This document shows positions 1-9,050 of a stretch of DNA of 64,000 nucleotides, in pieces; position 1 is the first letter of the stretch; each line of letters begins with the position of its first letter. The stretch is from JAFLCL01 sp964502175. Its GTDB lineage: Bacteria; Myxococcota_A; Polyangia; Polyangiales; Sandaracinaceae. The notes beneath the pieces are model-generated. The model made no database searches and was not told the DNA's origin. It saw nothing but the letters and a program-made list of their open reading frames with translations. The position numbers were made by a program, and so were the translations under genes. The DNA lies in NCBI GenBank assembly GCA_964502175.1, contig CAZCVE010000034.1:1-64000 (forward strand). Reading direction: 5' to 3'.

Positions 1-260
1 GACGTAGCGCTTCGAACGGTCCTGAGACGAGGCCTGTCGCGGTGTGCGGCGGGAGGGGTGTGCCCGCCGACTGTCGAGTCGAGCGGGCTGCTCGTGTTGG
101 TGGCGCGGGCGCGGTGGTCACAGGCGAGTCTGAGCGCGGCACGAGGGCGGCGCGGCTGCGTGGGGGCGGGAACGACCTCGACCAGGCCCCCGACCGCGTC
201 GATCACGCTCCCCAGCTCGACGGCCAAGACCGAGGTCTGACCTCCGAGCCGTTGACCCCC
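1..260. other. Unresolved edge region downstream of ptsN
   Basis: No gene is called with confidence. One minus-strand frame stays open from about position 241 to the window edge; its only in-frame starts are TTG or GTG codons, and its translation shows no motif I recognise. One plus-strand frame is also open from base 1 to a TGA at 238-240. In relatives the gene after ptsN is often hprK or rapZ, but neither the HPr kinase N-terminus nor its P-loop is visible here. In DNA this GC-rich, open frames on both strands are expected by chance. Confidence 0.3.
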
Positions 261-728
261 TCAGCCGTCGACCTCGCGCACGATCGACAGCGCGTCTTCC
301 GAGCTCGTCGCCCGCTGCAACCGCTCCCGCACCGCGTCGTCGCGGAGCAAGCGTCCGATTCGGGCCAAGCACTTCAGGTGCTCGCCCGCCGCGCGCTCCG
401 GCCCGATCACTGCGAAGAGGATCGACACGGGGCGCCCGTCGATCGCTTCGAAGTCCACGCCGCCGTGATGGATCGCGAGCGCGCCCACGAAACGGTCGAG
501 CCCTCCGACACGTCCGTGCGGGATCGCCACGCCGCTGCCCACGCCTGTGCTCTGGAGCGCCTCGCGCGCCTCGAGGACGCGACGCACGTCATCGATGGAC
601 GCGCCCACGCCCGCCTCCGCGGCACCCTCGCAGAGGAGCTCTGCGAGGGCCGCGAGGGCAGCGTGCTTGCTCGTGGCAGTGAACTCGGCGTCGATCCGAC
701 CGACGTCGAGGATCTCCTGAAGGCGCAT
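261..728 (-). CDS. ptsN: Nitrogen-PTS EIIA component (PtsN-like)
   Basis: A 155-residue PTS EIIA type-2 (fructose/mannitol/Ntr) domain, about the length of EIIA-Ntr. It starts with the typical MRLQEIL segment and keeps the phosphorylatable histidine in SGVAIPHGR (His71). In this family the histidine takes phosphate from NPr and the protein regulates rather than transports. It lies 9 bp downstream of hpf and shares a direction with rpoN, the classic rpoN-hpf-ptsN order. No EIIB or EIIC domain is attached, which fits a regulatory role linked to potassium, nitrogen or carbon status. The ATG at 726-728 is the only start that gives the conserved N-terminus. Confidence 0.93.
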   Translation of the reverse strand: MRLQEILDVGRIDAEFTATSKHAALAALAELLCEGAAEAGVGASIDDVRRVLEAREALQSTGVGSGVAIPHGRVGGLDRFVGALAIHHGGVDFEAIDGRPVSILFAVIGPERAAGEHLKCLARIGRLLRDDAVRERLQRATSSEDALSIVREVDG

Positions 729-737
729 CGACAGACG

Positions 738-1088
738 TCAGTATTCGTTGCCGCCGCCGTGCTTGCCGCTCATCTGCGTCACGCCGCCCGTACCCTTGCG
801 ACGATCCGTCGCGGCCGAGTCCTTGGCATCGCGCAGCTGCCGATCGATCTTGTCGAAGACGAGATCGATCGAGGCGTACATGTCCCCCGACTCGTGCGTT
901 CCACCGTAGCGGTGGCCATCCCCGCCGACCGCGATCTCCACGCGGTGTAGGTGCCGCTCGTGCGAGAAGATCACGTCGGCACGTAGCGGGGTTCGAACGT
1001 ACTTCTGGAGCCGCGTCAGCTTCTCCTTCGCATAGTTCTTCACCGCTTCCGATGACTCGACGTTGCGGAACGTGAACGAGACCTCCAT
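738..1088 (-). CDS. hpf: Ribosome hibernation promoting factor (short HPF/YfiA type)
   Basis: A 116-residue protein with the sigma-54 modulation/S30EA fold: it opens MEVSFTFRNVESSEAVKNYA, has a basic RLQKYVRTPLRADV segment and an HRVEIAV strand, then a charged tail ending in GGGNEY. Proteins of this family bind the 30S subunit in stationary phase, block mRNA/tRNA sites and promote inactive 70S or 100S particles. It lacks the long-HPF C-terminal dimerisation domain. A strong ribosome binding site (GAGGAGGTAGCG) precedes the ATG at 1086-1088. It lies between rpoN and ptsN, probably one transcription unit, with a 97-bp gap after rpoN. Confidence 0.93.
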   Translation of the reverse strand: MEVSFTFRNVESSEAVKNYAKEKLTRLQKYVRTPLRADVIFSHERHLHRVEIAVGGDGHRYGGTHESGDMYASIDLVFDKIDRQLRDAKDSAATDRRKGTGGVTQMSGKHGGGNEY

Positions 1089-1185
1089 CGCTACCTCCTC
1101 GCGTGCTCGACGCTCGACACTGCGGCACGCAATGAGGAGACCGTCGAGGAGCGCGCACCCTTCCGGGCCGCGCTGGAAAGAACGT

Positions 1186-2670
1186 TCAGAAATACTTCTT
1201 TCGCTGCGCCGAGCTCAGAATCCCCAACATCTCGCGATACTTCGCGACGGTTCGACGCGCGATGATGATGTCGCCCTGCGCCAGGACCTCCACGATCTTC
1301 TGGTCGCTGTGCGGGTTCCGCGTGTCCTCCTCTCCGATGATCTTCTTGATCGCCTGTTTGACGCTCTCGGACGCGATGTCCTCCTGCGACTCGCGACGAA
1401 TCGCGGAGTTGAAGAAGAACTTGAGCTCGAGCACGCCACGCGGGGTCGCGACGTACTTGTTGGAGGTGACGCGCGAGATCGTGCTCTCGTGCATCCCCAC
1501 GGTCTCCGCGACGTCGCGGAGGATCATCGGCTTGAGGTGCTCGATGCCGAAGTCGAAGAAGTCCTTCTGCTTCTCGACGATGCACTCGGTCACGCGGACG
1601 ATCGTCTTGCGTCGCTGGTCGATGGAGCGGATCAGCCACTGCGCCGAACGCAGCTTGGTCTGGATGTACTCCTTGGCCTTCGGATCGCCGGCCATCGCAG
1701 CGCGATAGAACCCGCTGATCTTGAGGCGCGGCATTCCGTCGTCGTTCGCGCTGACGACGTAGCCCTCGCCCACCCGCGACACGTACACGTCGGGGACGAT
1801 GTAGCGCGGCTCCTCGCTGACGTAGTCGCGGCCCGGCCGCGGCTCGAGCTCGGCGATCGCCTGCGCCACGTCGTAGATCTCTTCGACGTCGACCTTGAGG
1901 TCGCGCGCGATCGCCGCGTAGTTCTTCTTCTCGAGGTTCGGCAGGTGCTTGTCGAGCACCGCGACCACCAGCGGATCGAGCTCCTGCACCGCCGCCTGCA
2001 CCAAGAGGCACTCGCGGAGATCACGTGACGCGACACCCACCGGGTCCATGCGCTGGATGATCTTGAGGACCTCTTCGGCGTCTTCTGCGTCGAGCTCGGC
2101 CTCGGCAGCGAGCTTGGGCACCACCTCTTCGAGCGGCGTGTCCTCGAGCTTGAGGTAGCCGTTCTCGTCGAGGTTGCCGACCACGAGCGCGGCGAACACG
2201 AGCTCGTTCTCGGACAGATCGGACAGCCGCACCTGCCACGCGATGTGCTCGGCGAGATCCTCGCGCTTGCTCAGCGTCGCCTCGACGCCCGGCAGATCCT
2301 CGTCGGACATGCGACCGGACGACGGCATCGGCGCCTGCATCGAGTGGTTCTCGAGGTAGCGCTCCCAGTCGATCTCCTGGACCTTCTTCTCCTCACCGGC
2401 GACCGACTGCTCGCTCGCGCGCTCGTCCTGGGCGACGGCCTGCTCGATCGATCGCGACTCTTGGTTCGAGGGCTGCGCCGACACCTCGGCGACGCGCGGG
2501 CTGACCTCACCGATCTCGGCCTGGTCCTCGAGGATCGGGTTCTCCATCAGCTCTTCGCGGACCATGTCCACGAGCTCCATCCGCGACATCTGCAGCAGCT
2601 TGATCGCCTGCTGGAGCTGCGGCGTCATGACGAGCTGCTGGGACTGCCTGAGCTGTTGCTTGATCTCCAT
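1186..2670 (-). CDS. rpoN: RNA polymerase sigma-54 factor
   Basis: A full-length 494-residue sigma-54. Region I is the Gln/Leu-rich N-terminus (MEIKQQLRQSQQLVMTPQL), which contacts activators. An acidic region II follows, then the core-binding domain. Near the C-terminus are the HTH (HESTISRVTSNKYV), for the -12 element, and the RpoN box ARRTVAKYRE, for the -24 element; it ends AQRKKYF. The protein directs transcription that depends on AAA+ enhancer-binding proteins, and one such activator is encoded in this window at 56026-57723. The downstream hpf and ptsN genes are its usual partners. The intergenic region 2671-2841 upstream holds a small GGGTGC/GCACCC inverted repeat at about 2760-2773 and no other feature. 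Confidence 0.97.
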   Translation of the reverse strand: MEIKQQLRQSQQLVMTPQLQQAIKLLQMSRMELVDMVREELMENPILEDQAEIGEVSPRVAEVSAQPSNQESRSIEQAVAQDERASEQSVAGEEKKVQEIDWERYLENHSMQAPMPSSGRMSDEDLPGVEATLSKREDLAEHIAWQVRLSDLSENELVFAALVVGNLDENGYLKLEDTPLEEVVPKLAAEAELDAEDAEEVLKIIQRMDPVGVASRDLRECLLVQAAVQELDPLVVAVLDKHLPNLEKKNYAAIARDLKVDVEEIYDVAQAIAELEPRPGRDYVSEEPRYIVPDVYVSRVGEGYVVSANDDGMPRLKISGFYRAAMAGDPKAKEYIQTKLRSAQWLIRSIDQRRKTIVRVTECIVEKQKDFFDFGIEHLKPMILRDVAETVGMHESTISRVTSNKYVATPRGVLELKFFFNSAIRRESQEDIASESVKQAIKKIIGEEDTRNPHSDQKIVEVLAQGDIIIARRTVAKYREMLGILSSAQRKKYF

Positions 2671-2841
2671 CGAATCTCGGAACCGGTCTGCTGGTCGCTT
2701 GGCGGTGCTGGGTACTCGTTACTGCGGTCCGTTCGTCTTGCCGTCTACCGTTGCACCTCGGGTGCCAGCACCCGGACCGTCAGGATACTCCGCGGACGTA
2801 GCGGACGGAATCACTACGTGACGAGGCCTGGGCGTTTGTCC

Positions 2842-5730
2842 TCACTGCACCAGCTCCGACAGCACGTCGCGAAGGGCGCGGAGCGGATCGTACGTGCGCG
2901 TGCGCAAGGCAGACTCGTCACGGCCGGCCTGCGCGGCGCGCGTCTCGAGCTCGGTCGCCAGCGCCTCGAGGAGAGCCTCGAGGCTCGCCTCCAGCTGCGG
3001 ACGCAGCACGTCGCGCGGTGAGGCACGGAGGGAGGCGAGCGCGTCGGCGACAGGAGCCTCCGAGAGCGTGAGCGTCGGCAGCACCTCGTCGAAGAACCGT
3101 CGCACCGTGCCCGACTCGAGGAGACCGGCTTGATAGCCCGCGAAGTGCGCGAACGGCGCGCCCACGGACGCATCGACCCGCGAGCGCACGAGCTCCGCCC
3201 ACCCTGCGTGCCCCGCCGTGGGCGCGAGAGCCTTCGAGGCCACGAGGATCCTCTCGGCGAGCGCGCCCGCGAGCCGCGTCGCGACGCGATCGGTGAGCTG
3301 CTCGAAGCGACCGACGAGGAGCTCCGTGAGGAACGCGCGATCCTCGGGATCGGCGTCGTGCGTACCGAAGCGGCCCGTGCGCGGCCGCACGAACGACAGC
3401 ACCTCACGCGCGGCCTCGACGATGGCGGTGCTCTGTCCCGCGTCCATCTCGTCGAGCGCGCGATCGAGCTCGGGGGTGAGGCGACCGCTGACGTCCCGCA
3501 GCGCCTTCGCCGCAGCGCGCGCGTCGTCTGCCGCGCGTCGATGGATCGCGAGCGCGTCTGGCTCGGTCGCGAGCGCGTCGTCGAGCAGCGCGAAGAGACG
3601 CCCCGCGCAGGCGCGTCGCTTCAGCGGTCGCGCGCGCGCGAACACGTCGCGCTCGAGGCGCTCCATCAGCGCGGGAAAGCCGCTCGCGCGGTAGGCGTCG
3701 TCGTCGCCCGCGAGGCGGGCCTTGAGCGCTGCGCGCGCCGACAGCGCCACGGGCTCGCCGCCGCCGCTCGGAGACGACAGCTCGGGCATCGTGGTCACGA
3801 GCGTCGTCATCACGCGCGTGAGCTCCTCGGGCTTGAGTCGATCGACCTTGTTGAGCGCCGCGATCACCTCGCGACGGCTCGCGCGGATCCCGGCGAGGAT
3901 CCTTCCCTCGGTGGCCTTGCCTGCCTGCCCTGCGTCGAACACCCACAGCGCGACGTCGGCGCGACGAAGCGCTTCTTGCGCGAGCGCTTCGTGCTCGGGG
4001 TTCGGCGCGTTCGAGCCGGGCGTGTCGAGGATCCACACACGCTCGAGCAGCTCGGAGGGCAGCGTGATCTCGACGCGATCCACGATCGCGCCTTCTTCTT
4101 CGGCCTCGGCGAGCAGCCCTCGGAGCGCCGCGTGCTCGCCCTCGCGCGTCGTGCCGTCCTTGCGCACCACACGCACGAGACGCTCCGCGCCGCCGCGGAG
4201 CACGTTGAGCGTCGCGGTCGTCGGCAGGATGCCCGTCGGCGCGACGTCGGCGCCGAGGAACGCGTTCACGAGCGTGCTCTTGCCTGCGTTGAACTCCCCG
4301 AGGATCGCGAGCAGCAGCGGCCGATCGAGCTCGTCGCGCAGCGCGAGGCCGCGGCGCTCGCCGTCAGCCAAGCCACGCTCCCGCGCGAAGGCGACGACGC
4401 CATCGATCGCGGCCGCCAGATCGACCTCCGCGTCCGGCCCGCGCCAGAGCGCGCGCAGCGCGTCGCGCCGGAGCTCGCTCGCGAGCCGCGCGTCACCACG
4501 CCGCAGGAGGCCCGCGCCCTCGGCCTCGGCGCGATCGAGCAGCGCGAGCGTCACGCCGGGGGCGCGGTCGAGCAGCGAGAGGCGGGCCGCCGCGAGCAGC
4601 GCGCGCGGCTCCGTGAGCGGCTCCACGAGCAGCGGCCGCGCGGCATCGATCTGCCCGCGGAGGAGCAGCGACCACGCACGAAGCGCGCGCGTGCTGGCGA
4701 GGCCGGGCACCGCACGATCGGCCGCATCGGCGACGCGATCGATCTCGCGTGGCCCGTCGCCCTTCGGTGAGGTCCGCAGGGGAACGAAGCGCGTCGCGCG
4801 CACGAAGATCTCGGGATCGCCGGTGGCCGACGCAGCCGTGAGCAGCGCCTCCGAGGCCTCGGACTCGCGACGATCACGCGCGGCCGGATCGGGAGCGGGC
4901 ACCGCGCCTTCGGCCTCGAACGCGAGCACCTCGGCGAGGAGGGCGAGCGCCTGCGCGCCTCCGCCTCGCGCGACGGCCATGCGCGCATGACCCTCGGCTC
5001 GCTCGGCCGCCCCTTCGGCGAGCGCGTGTCGAGCGAGCGCGCCGAGGGCTGCCGCTTCTCCGCGCGAGGCGGCCCGCTCGAGCCAAGGCAGCGCGGCGGC
5101 GCTCTCGCGAAGTCGTGCGAGCGCGAGCCCGAGCGCCAGCGCTGCGCTCGGCTCGACGCGATCGACGGGGAGATCTTTCAGCGCGCGGAGCGCTTGCGTG
5201 CGCTCCCACGCATCCGCAAGAGCGACCACGAGCGCCACGCGATGACCGAGATCGTCGGGCGCTGCGGCCACGGCCTTGCGGAGCTCGCGCGCGGCGCGAT
5301 CCGGGCGACCACGGCGCGACTCGACGCTCGCGCGCAGTGCACATGCCTCGGCGAAGGCACGACCGCCTTCGCCGGCGAGACGTCGCGTCGCCTCGCGCGC
5401 GGCGGACAGCGCGGCGCCCAGCTCACCCGCTTCGAGCGCGAGGCGCGCGGACAGCACCGCGAGACGCGGATCGTCGGGCGCGACCTTCTGCGCTTCGGCG
5501 AGCGCCACGCGCGCGCCCGTGAGATCACCGAGCTCGAGCAGCGCGCGCCCCCACCCGAGGAGCGCGCGACCCAGCTGCGGCCGAGCGTCGATCACCCGTC
5601 GGAACGCCGCCTCTGCCTCTTTCGCATGCCCATCGGCGAGCAGCTTCTCCGCGCGCTCGATCGCTGCGCGCGCATCGTCGGGCAAGAGCGCGTCGTCGAG
5701 GAAGCGGGCCGCGCGATCGAAGATGCTCAT
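2842..5730 (-). CDS. TPR-repeat protein fused to a dynamin-like GTPase
   Basis: A 962-residue protein in two halves. Residues 1-470 are Ala/Leu-rich helical pairs resembling TPR repeats, for example the segment at 20-95. From about 475 there is a dynamin/Era-type GTPase with P-loop GEFNAGKST (478-486), a G2-like threonine in PTTATLN, G3 DTPG (569-572) and G4 NKVD (627-630). The C-terminal 300 residues are helical with long acidic/basic runs, like the stalk of bacterial dynamin-like proteins. Such GTPases remodel membranes or act in envelope stress; a TPR half would add partner binding. No signal peptide is seen, so it is probably cytosolic or membrane-peripheral. The ATG at 5728-5730 lies 7 bp downstream of the preceding fusion gene, suggesting co-transcription. 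Confidence 0.85.
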   Translation of the reverse strand: MSIFDRAARFLDDALLPDDARAAIERAEKLLADGHAKEAEAAFRRVIDARPQLGRALLGWGRALLELGDLTGARVALAEAQKVAPDDPRLAVLSARLALEAGELGAALSAAREATRRLAGEGGRAFAEACALRASVESRRGRPDRAARELRKAVAAAPDDLGHRVALVVALADAWERTQALRALKDLPVDRVEPSAALALGLALARLRESAAALPWLERAASRGEAAALGALARHALAEGAAERAEGHARMAVARGGGAQALALLAEVLAFEAEGAVPAPDPAARDRRESEASEALLTAASATGDPEIFVRATRFVPLRTSPKGDGPREIDRVADAADRAVPGLASTRALRAWSLLLRGQIDAARPLLVEPLTEPRALLAAARLSLLDRAPGVTLALLDRAEAEGAGLLRRGDARLASELRRDALRALWRGPDAEVDLAAAIDGVVAFARERGLADGERRGLALRDELDRPLLLAILGEFNAGKSTLVNAFLGADVAPTGILPTTATLNVLRGGAERLVRVVRKDGTTREGEHAALRGLLAEAEEEGAIVDRVEITLPSELLERVWILDTPGSNAPNPEHEALAQEALRRADVALWVFDAGQAGKATEGRILAGIRASRREVIAALNKVDRLKPEELTRVMTTLVTTMPELSSPSGGGEPVALSARAALKARLAGDDDAYRASGFPALMERLERDVFARARPLKRRACAGRLFALLDDALATEPDALAIHRRAADDARAAAKALRDVSGRLTPELDRALDEMDAGQSTAIVEAAREVLSFVRPRTGRFGTHDADPEDRAFLTELLVGRFEQLTDRVATRLAGALAERILVASKALAPTAGHAGWAELVRSRVDASVGAPFAHFAGYQAGLLESGTVRRFFDEVLPTLTLSEAPVADALASLRASPRDVLRPQLEASLEALLEALATELETRAAQAGRDESALRTRTYDPLRALRDVLSELVQ

Positions 5731-5737
5731 GGACCTC

Positions 5738-8700
5738 TCAGCTCATCCGGTACTTGTCGCCGTCGAGGATCAGGGTGCGGCCGTCGGCCGGCGCGCGGGC
5801 GAGCTCGCCCTGGATCGTCGTCTTGCGAGGGCGGAAACCATCGGTGAGCGGAAGGGCTTCCACCCAGCGCAACAAGCGAGGTCGTTGCTCGGCGGGGAGC
5901 GCCTCCGCGATCTCGCGCGACACCGCATCGAGGTCGGCCGGCGGCTTGCCCGACACCATCGCGGCGAGCACCCGCTGACCTCGCCACTCCACCGACACCA
6001 CCGCGGCCGCGCGGATGGCGGGGATCGTGAGGAGCGCGTCTTCGACGGCGTGCGTGAAGATCGGACCGCTCGGTCCCTTCGCGACGTCGGTGATGCGATC
6101 GACGAACCAGAAGTCGCCATCGGCGTCGCGCCGAAGGAGGTCCCCCGTGACGAACCACGCGTCGCCCGACTCGAAGAGACCACGCAGGATCTTGTTGCCG
6201 CTGTTGCCACCGACCGCGTCGCCCTCGTAGCCGTCGAACGACGCCATCGGATGCGACGGATCGATGCGCGCGACGAGCGCGCCCGGCTCGTCGGTGCCCG
6301 CGAGCATCACGGTCTTGCGCTCGTCGCGTCGGATCGCGTCGCGCCCGAAGTCCCACGCGGCGAGGGCGAGATCGGCGCTGCCGGGCAGCGCGCGTCCGAG
6401 CGCACCGAGCTTCTTGCCGCGGGCGTTCGCGAGCACCGCGTTGCCCTCGGTCGAGGCGTAGAACTCGAGCACCTTCGCGCGCGGGTACCGATCACGCAGC
6501 TTCTTCCACAGGTCCGCGCGCATGCCTGAGCCCGCGAAGAGCCGCACGGGCACCGCCTCGTCGAGCGCGCTGCGGGGCGAGTCCACGAGCGGTCGCAAGA
6601 GCTCGCCGGCGTAGAACACGACGCTCGCGCCGTAGCGGTGCACCTCTTGGACGAAGCGCTCGGGCACGAAGCGACCGTGATCGAAGCTCTCCCCCACCGC
6701 GAGGCGCGAGCCACCGACCAGCGCGCCGCCCACGGCGACGAGCATGCCGGCCGCGTGATGGAGCGGGAGGCAGCAGTACACCGTGTCGTGCGACGTGAGC
6801 GCGCAGCCCGCGGCCGCGCCCAGCGCCGAGAACGCCCAGCGCCGGTTGGTGATCCGCGCGGGTCGTGCCTGCTCACCACGCCCCGCGGTGAAGATGATCA
6901 TCGCGAGATCCGCGGCGCGCGCATCGTCGGGCGCGAAGCCCGCGGGGAGCACCACCGACGCGGGATCGATCGCCTCCATGTCGATCACGCCGTCGGGGAG
7001 CGACGGTCGATCGGCCGTGCCCGGCGGTCCGCCCCCGAGCGCGAGCACCGGTCCGGTGAAGCCCTCACGCGCACGCGCTGCGTTCTCCGGATCGCACACG
7101 AGGTGCTGCATGCCCGCGAGGCGCGCGGCCTCGGAGAGGGACACGCGCGAGCTCTCGGGGCTCAGCAGCACCGCCACGGCGCCCATGCGGTTGAGCGACG
7201 CGACGATCGAGAGATAGCTCGGTCGCGGCTCCATCAGCACGCCGACCTTGTCGCCCGGTCGCACGCCTGCGTGGAAGAGGCCGTGCACGATCGCCGTCAC
7301 GCGTCGATCCGCGTCGCGGTACGTGAACGCCCTGCCCTTCCACAAGAAGAACGTGTTGTCGGGGATGGCGCGCGCCTGCTCCGCGAGCGCGAGGCCCAGG
7401 CCGATGCGCGTGTCGGCCTCGACGGAGCGCAGCTTGTTCAGACGCGGCACCTGCCAGCGCAGGTTGTCGATGAGGTCACCGACCTCCTTGCCGTAGCGGC
7501 CGACGCGCTTGGCGACGGCGTCGATCGCGCTCGTCGCCACGTCGTAGAAGAGCTCGGCGTTGACGGGCACCGCGTCGAAGTCGTCGTCGTCGAGCTCGTC
7601 GAGGCTGCGCGGGCTGTCGTCGGTGCTCTCCGCGAGCGGCTCGGGGATCGGTCCGTCCGCGTCGAGCCATCGCACCCACTCGATGACGGTGGGCCACGTC
7701 ACGCGCGACGCGGTGGAGCCCACCACGATGCCGAAGTGCCCAGCGCGCACGTCGACCTCGTACGTGTCGGCGCGCGGCGCGGCTTGCTCGATCGCGCGCA
7801 CCGAGGGTGCTCGCGCGATCTCGTCCTTGGTGCCGACGAAGTAGAGGATGGGACAGCGCACGTCCGCGAGCGTCACGGTGCGTCCCTCGATCACGAAGCC
7901 GCCCGAGGCCATGCGGTTGCCGACGATGAACTCGTCGACGAACTTGCGGAACGCGGGGCCCGGCCACGCGACGAAGCCCTCGCCCGCGAGGAAACGACGA
8001 CGGCTCTCGCGCTGCTCGAGCTTCTCGCGGTCGTGCAGGCTCGCGACGAACTCGGCGACCTGCTGGATCTCTTTGCGGACCGACAGGAGCTTGAAGCCCG
8101 TGGCCGTGAGGAAGCCCGGCAGGCCCTCCACCGCAGCCAGCGGGCGCGACGCAGCGCTGCGCGCGAAGTCGATCACGCGCTCCGCGGCGCGCGCGCTCAC
8201 CGGCAGGTTGAGGCGAATGTCGACGGGGCTTCCGAACGTGACGAGCGACGCGATGTCCTTCGACTCGCGGAAGGCCGCGACCTGGTAGCAGAACATCCCG
8301 CCTTGCGAGTAACCCGCGAGGTGCACCGACTTGCCGGTCGCGCGCACGATCTCGTCGATGCTCTCGGACACGCCGCGCACGTGATCGTCGAGCGTGCGCT
8401 CCATGCCGCCCTCTTCGCGCTCGGGCGCACCGAAGTCGGTGAGCCAGACGTCGAGGCCGGCATCGATCAGGCGCTGCACGGACGAGAGCTCGGGGCTGAT
8501 GTCGTAGACCTCCGACGCGACCATGAGCGGCGGGACGAGCAGGATGGGCTGGAGCGTCGCGTCGATGGGCAGCGCGCGGTGCGCGCCCTCGCCGGCTCCG
8601 TAGTGACGCAGCCGGTACGTGCGCTCCTCGCGCGCGATCTCGAACTGCGCGCGGTAGGGCGCGCCGAGTCGGCCCATGCGCATGAGCTCGGCCGCGTTCT

Positions 8701-8836
8701 GTGCGCCGCGCCCGACGCGATCGAGCACGCGGCTCACCTGTCCTCGGCCGAGCCCGCGTCGACCGCGGCCTCGGACGCGCTTTCGCTTCGGTGTGCCCTC
8801 GCGGTCCTTCGTGTCCTCGACCCGGTCTTCGCTCAC
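5738..8836 (-). CDS. PHA-synthase-like alpha/beta hydrolase fused to acyl-CoA synthetase
   Basis: A 1032-residue fusion. After a basic N-terminal segment (residues 15-45), residues about 85-395 form an alpha/beta hydrolase like class III PHA synthases, with nucleophile elbow AGYSQGG (Ser177, where polyester synthases have Cys), an acid in GTKDEIA and a final AGHFG histidine. A linker follows, then an AMP-forming synthetase (about 480-1032) of the FATP/very-long-chain acyl-CoA synthetase type: YASTEGN (793-799), TGDL (897-900), DRIT (913-916). The phosphate-binding loop, usually YTSGTTGLPK, is the degenerate FTAGRGEQARPAR (649-661), and the A10 motif reads LTDGFRPRK. It may activate fatty or hydroxy acids and move them through the hydrolase half; whether the adenylation half is active is unclear. 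It is encoded immediately upstream of the GTPase gene. Confidence 0.85.
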   Translation of the reverse strand: MSEDRVEDTKDREGTPKRKRVRGRGRRGLGRGQVSRVLDRVGRGAQNAAELMRMGRLGAPYRAQFEIAREERTYRLRHYGAGEGAHRALPIDATLQPILLVPPLMVASEVYDISPELSSVQRLIDAGLDVWLTDFGAPEREEGGMERTLDDHVRGVSESIDEIVRATGKSVHLAGYSQGGMFCYQVAAFRESKDIASLVTFGSPVDIRLNLPVSARAAERVIDFARSAASRPLAAVEGLPGFLTATGFKLLSVRKEIQQVAEFVASLHDREKLEQRESRRRFLAGEGFVAWPGPAFRKFVDEFIVGNRMASGGFVIEGRTVTLADVRCPILYFVGTKDEIARAPSVRAIEQAAPRADTYEVDVRAGHFGIVVGSTASRVTWPTVIEWVRWLDADGPIPEPLAESTDDSPRSLDELDDDDFDAVPVNAELFYDVATSAIDAVAKRVGRYGKEVGDLIDNLRWQVPRLNKLRSVEADTRIGLGLALAEQARAIPDNTFFLWKGRAFTYRDADRRVTAIVHGLFHAGVRPGDKVGVLMEPRPSYLSIVASLNRMGAVAVLLSPESSRVSLSEAARLAGMQHLVCDPENAARAREGFTGPVLALGGGPPGTADRPSLPDGVIDMEAIDPASVVLPAGFAPDDARAADLAMIIFTAGRGEQARPARITNRRWAFSALGAAAGCALTSHDTVYCCLPLHHAAGMLVAVGGALVGGSRLAVGESFDHGRFVPERFVQEVHRYGASVVFYAGELLRPLVDSPRSALDEAVPVRLFAGSGMRADLWKKLRDRYPRAKVLEFYASTEGNAVLANARGKKLGALGRALPGSADLALAAWDFGRDAIRRDERKTVMLAGTDEPGALVARIDPSHPMASFDGYEGDAVGGNSGNKILRGLFESGDAWFVTGDLLRRDADGDFWFVDRITDVAKGPSGPIFTHAVEDALLTIPAIRAAAVVSVEWRGQRVLAAMVSGKPPADLDAVSREIAEALPAEQRPRLLRWVEALPLTDGFRPRKTTIQGELARAPADGRTLILDGDKYRMS

Positions 8837-9050
8837 GGGGCGGACTGTACCGCGACGCGTCCGCGCGAGGGCGCGTCGGGATCACGTCGTCGGATCGCAG
8901 GGCTCGCCGCGCGTCACGTCGCCGCGCCGGATCGCGCGCGCCGCGCGGGCGCGGAACACGCGCACCTGTTGGTCGTCGAAGCGATGACGCTCGGCCGGCG
9001 CTGTCGGAGCGCGTGACGCGCGCGGATGGTCTCCGGCAGCGGCTCGCGCA

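Noticed and set aside
42..950. 302-codon plus-strand frame at the left end
   Set aside because: It overlaps ptsN and hpf completely in antisense and shows no family features.
6638..9016. Long open frame antisense to the hydrolase/synthetase fusion
   Set aside because: Arg/Ala/His-rich translation with no motif; it mirrors the real gene and arises because third positions rich in G and C leave the opposite strand free of stops.
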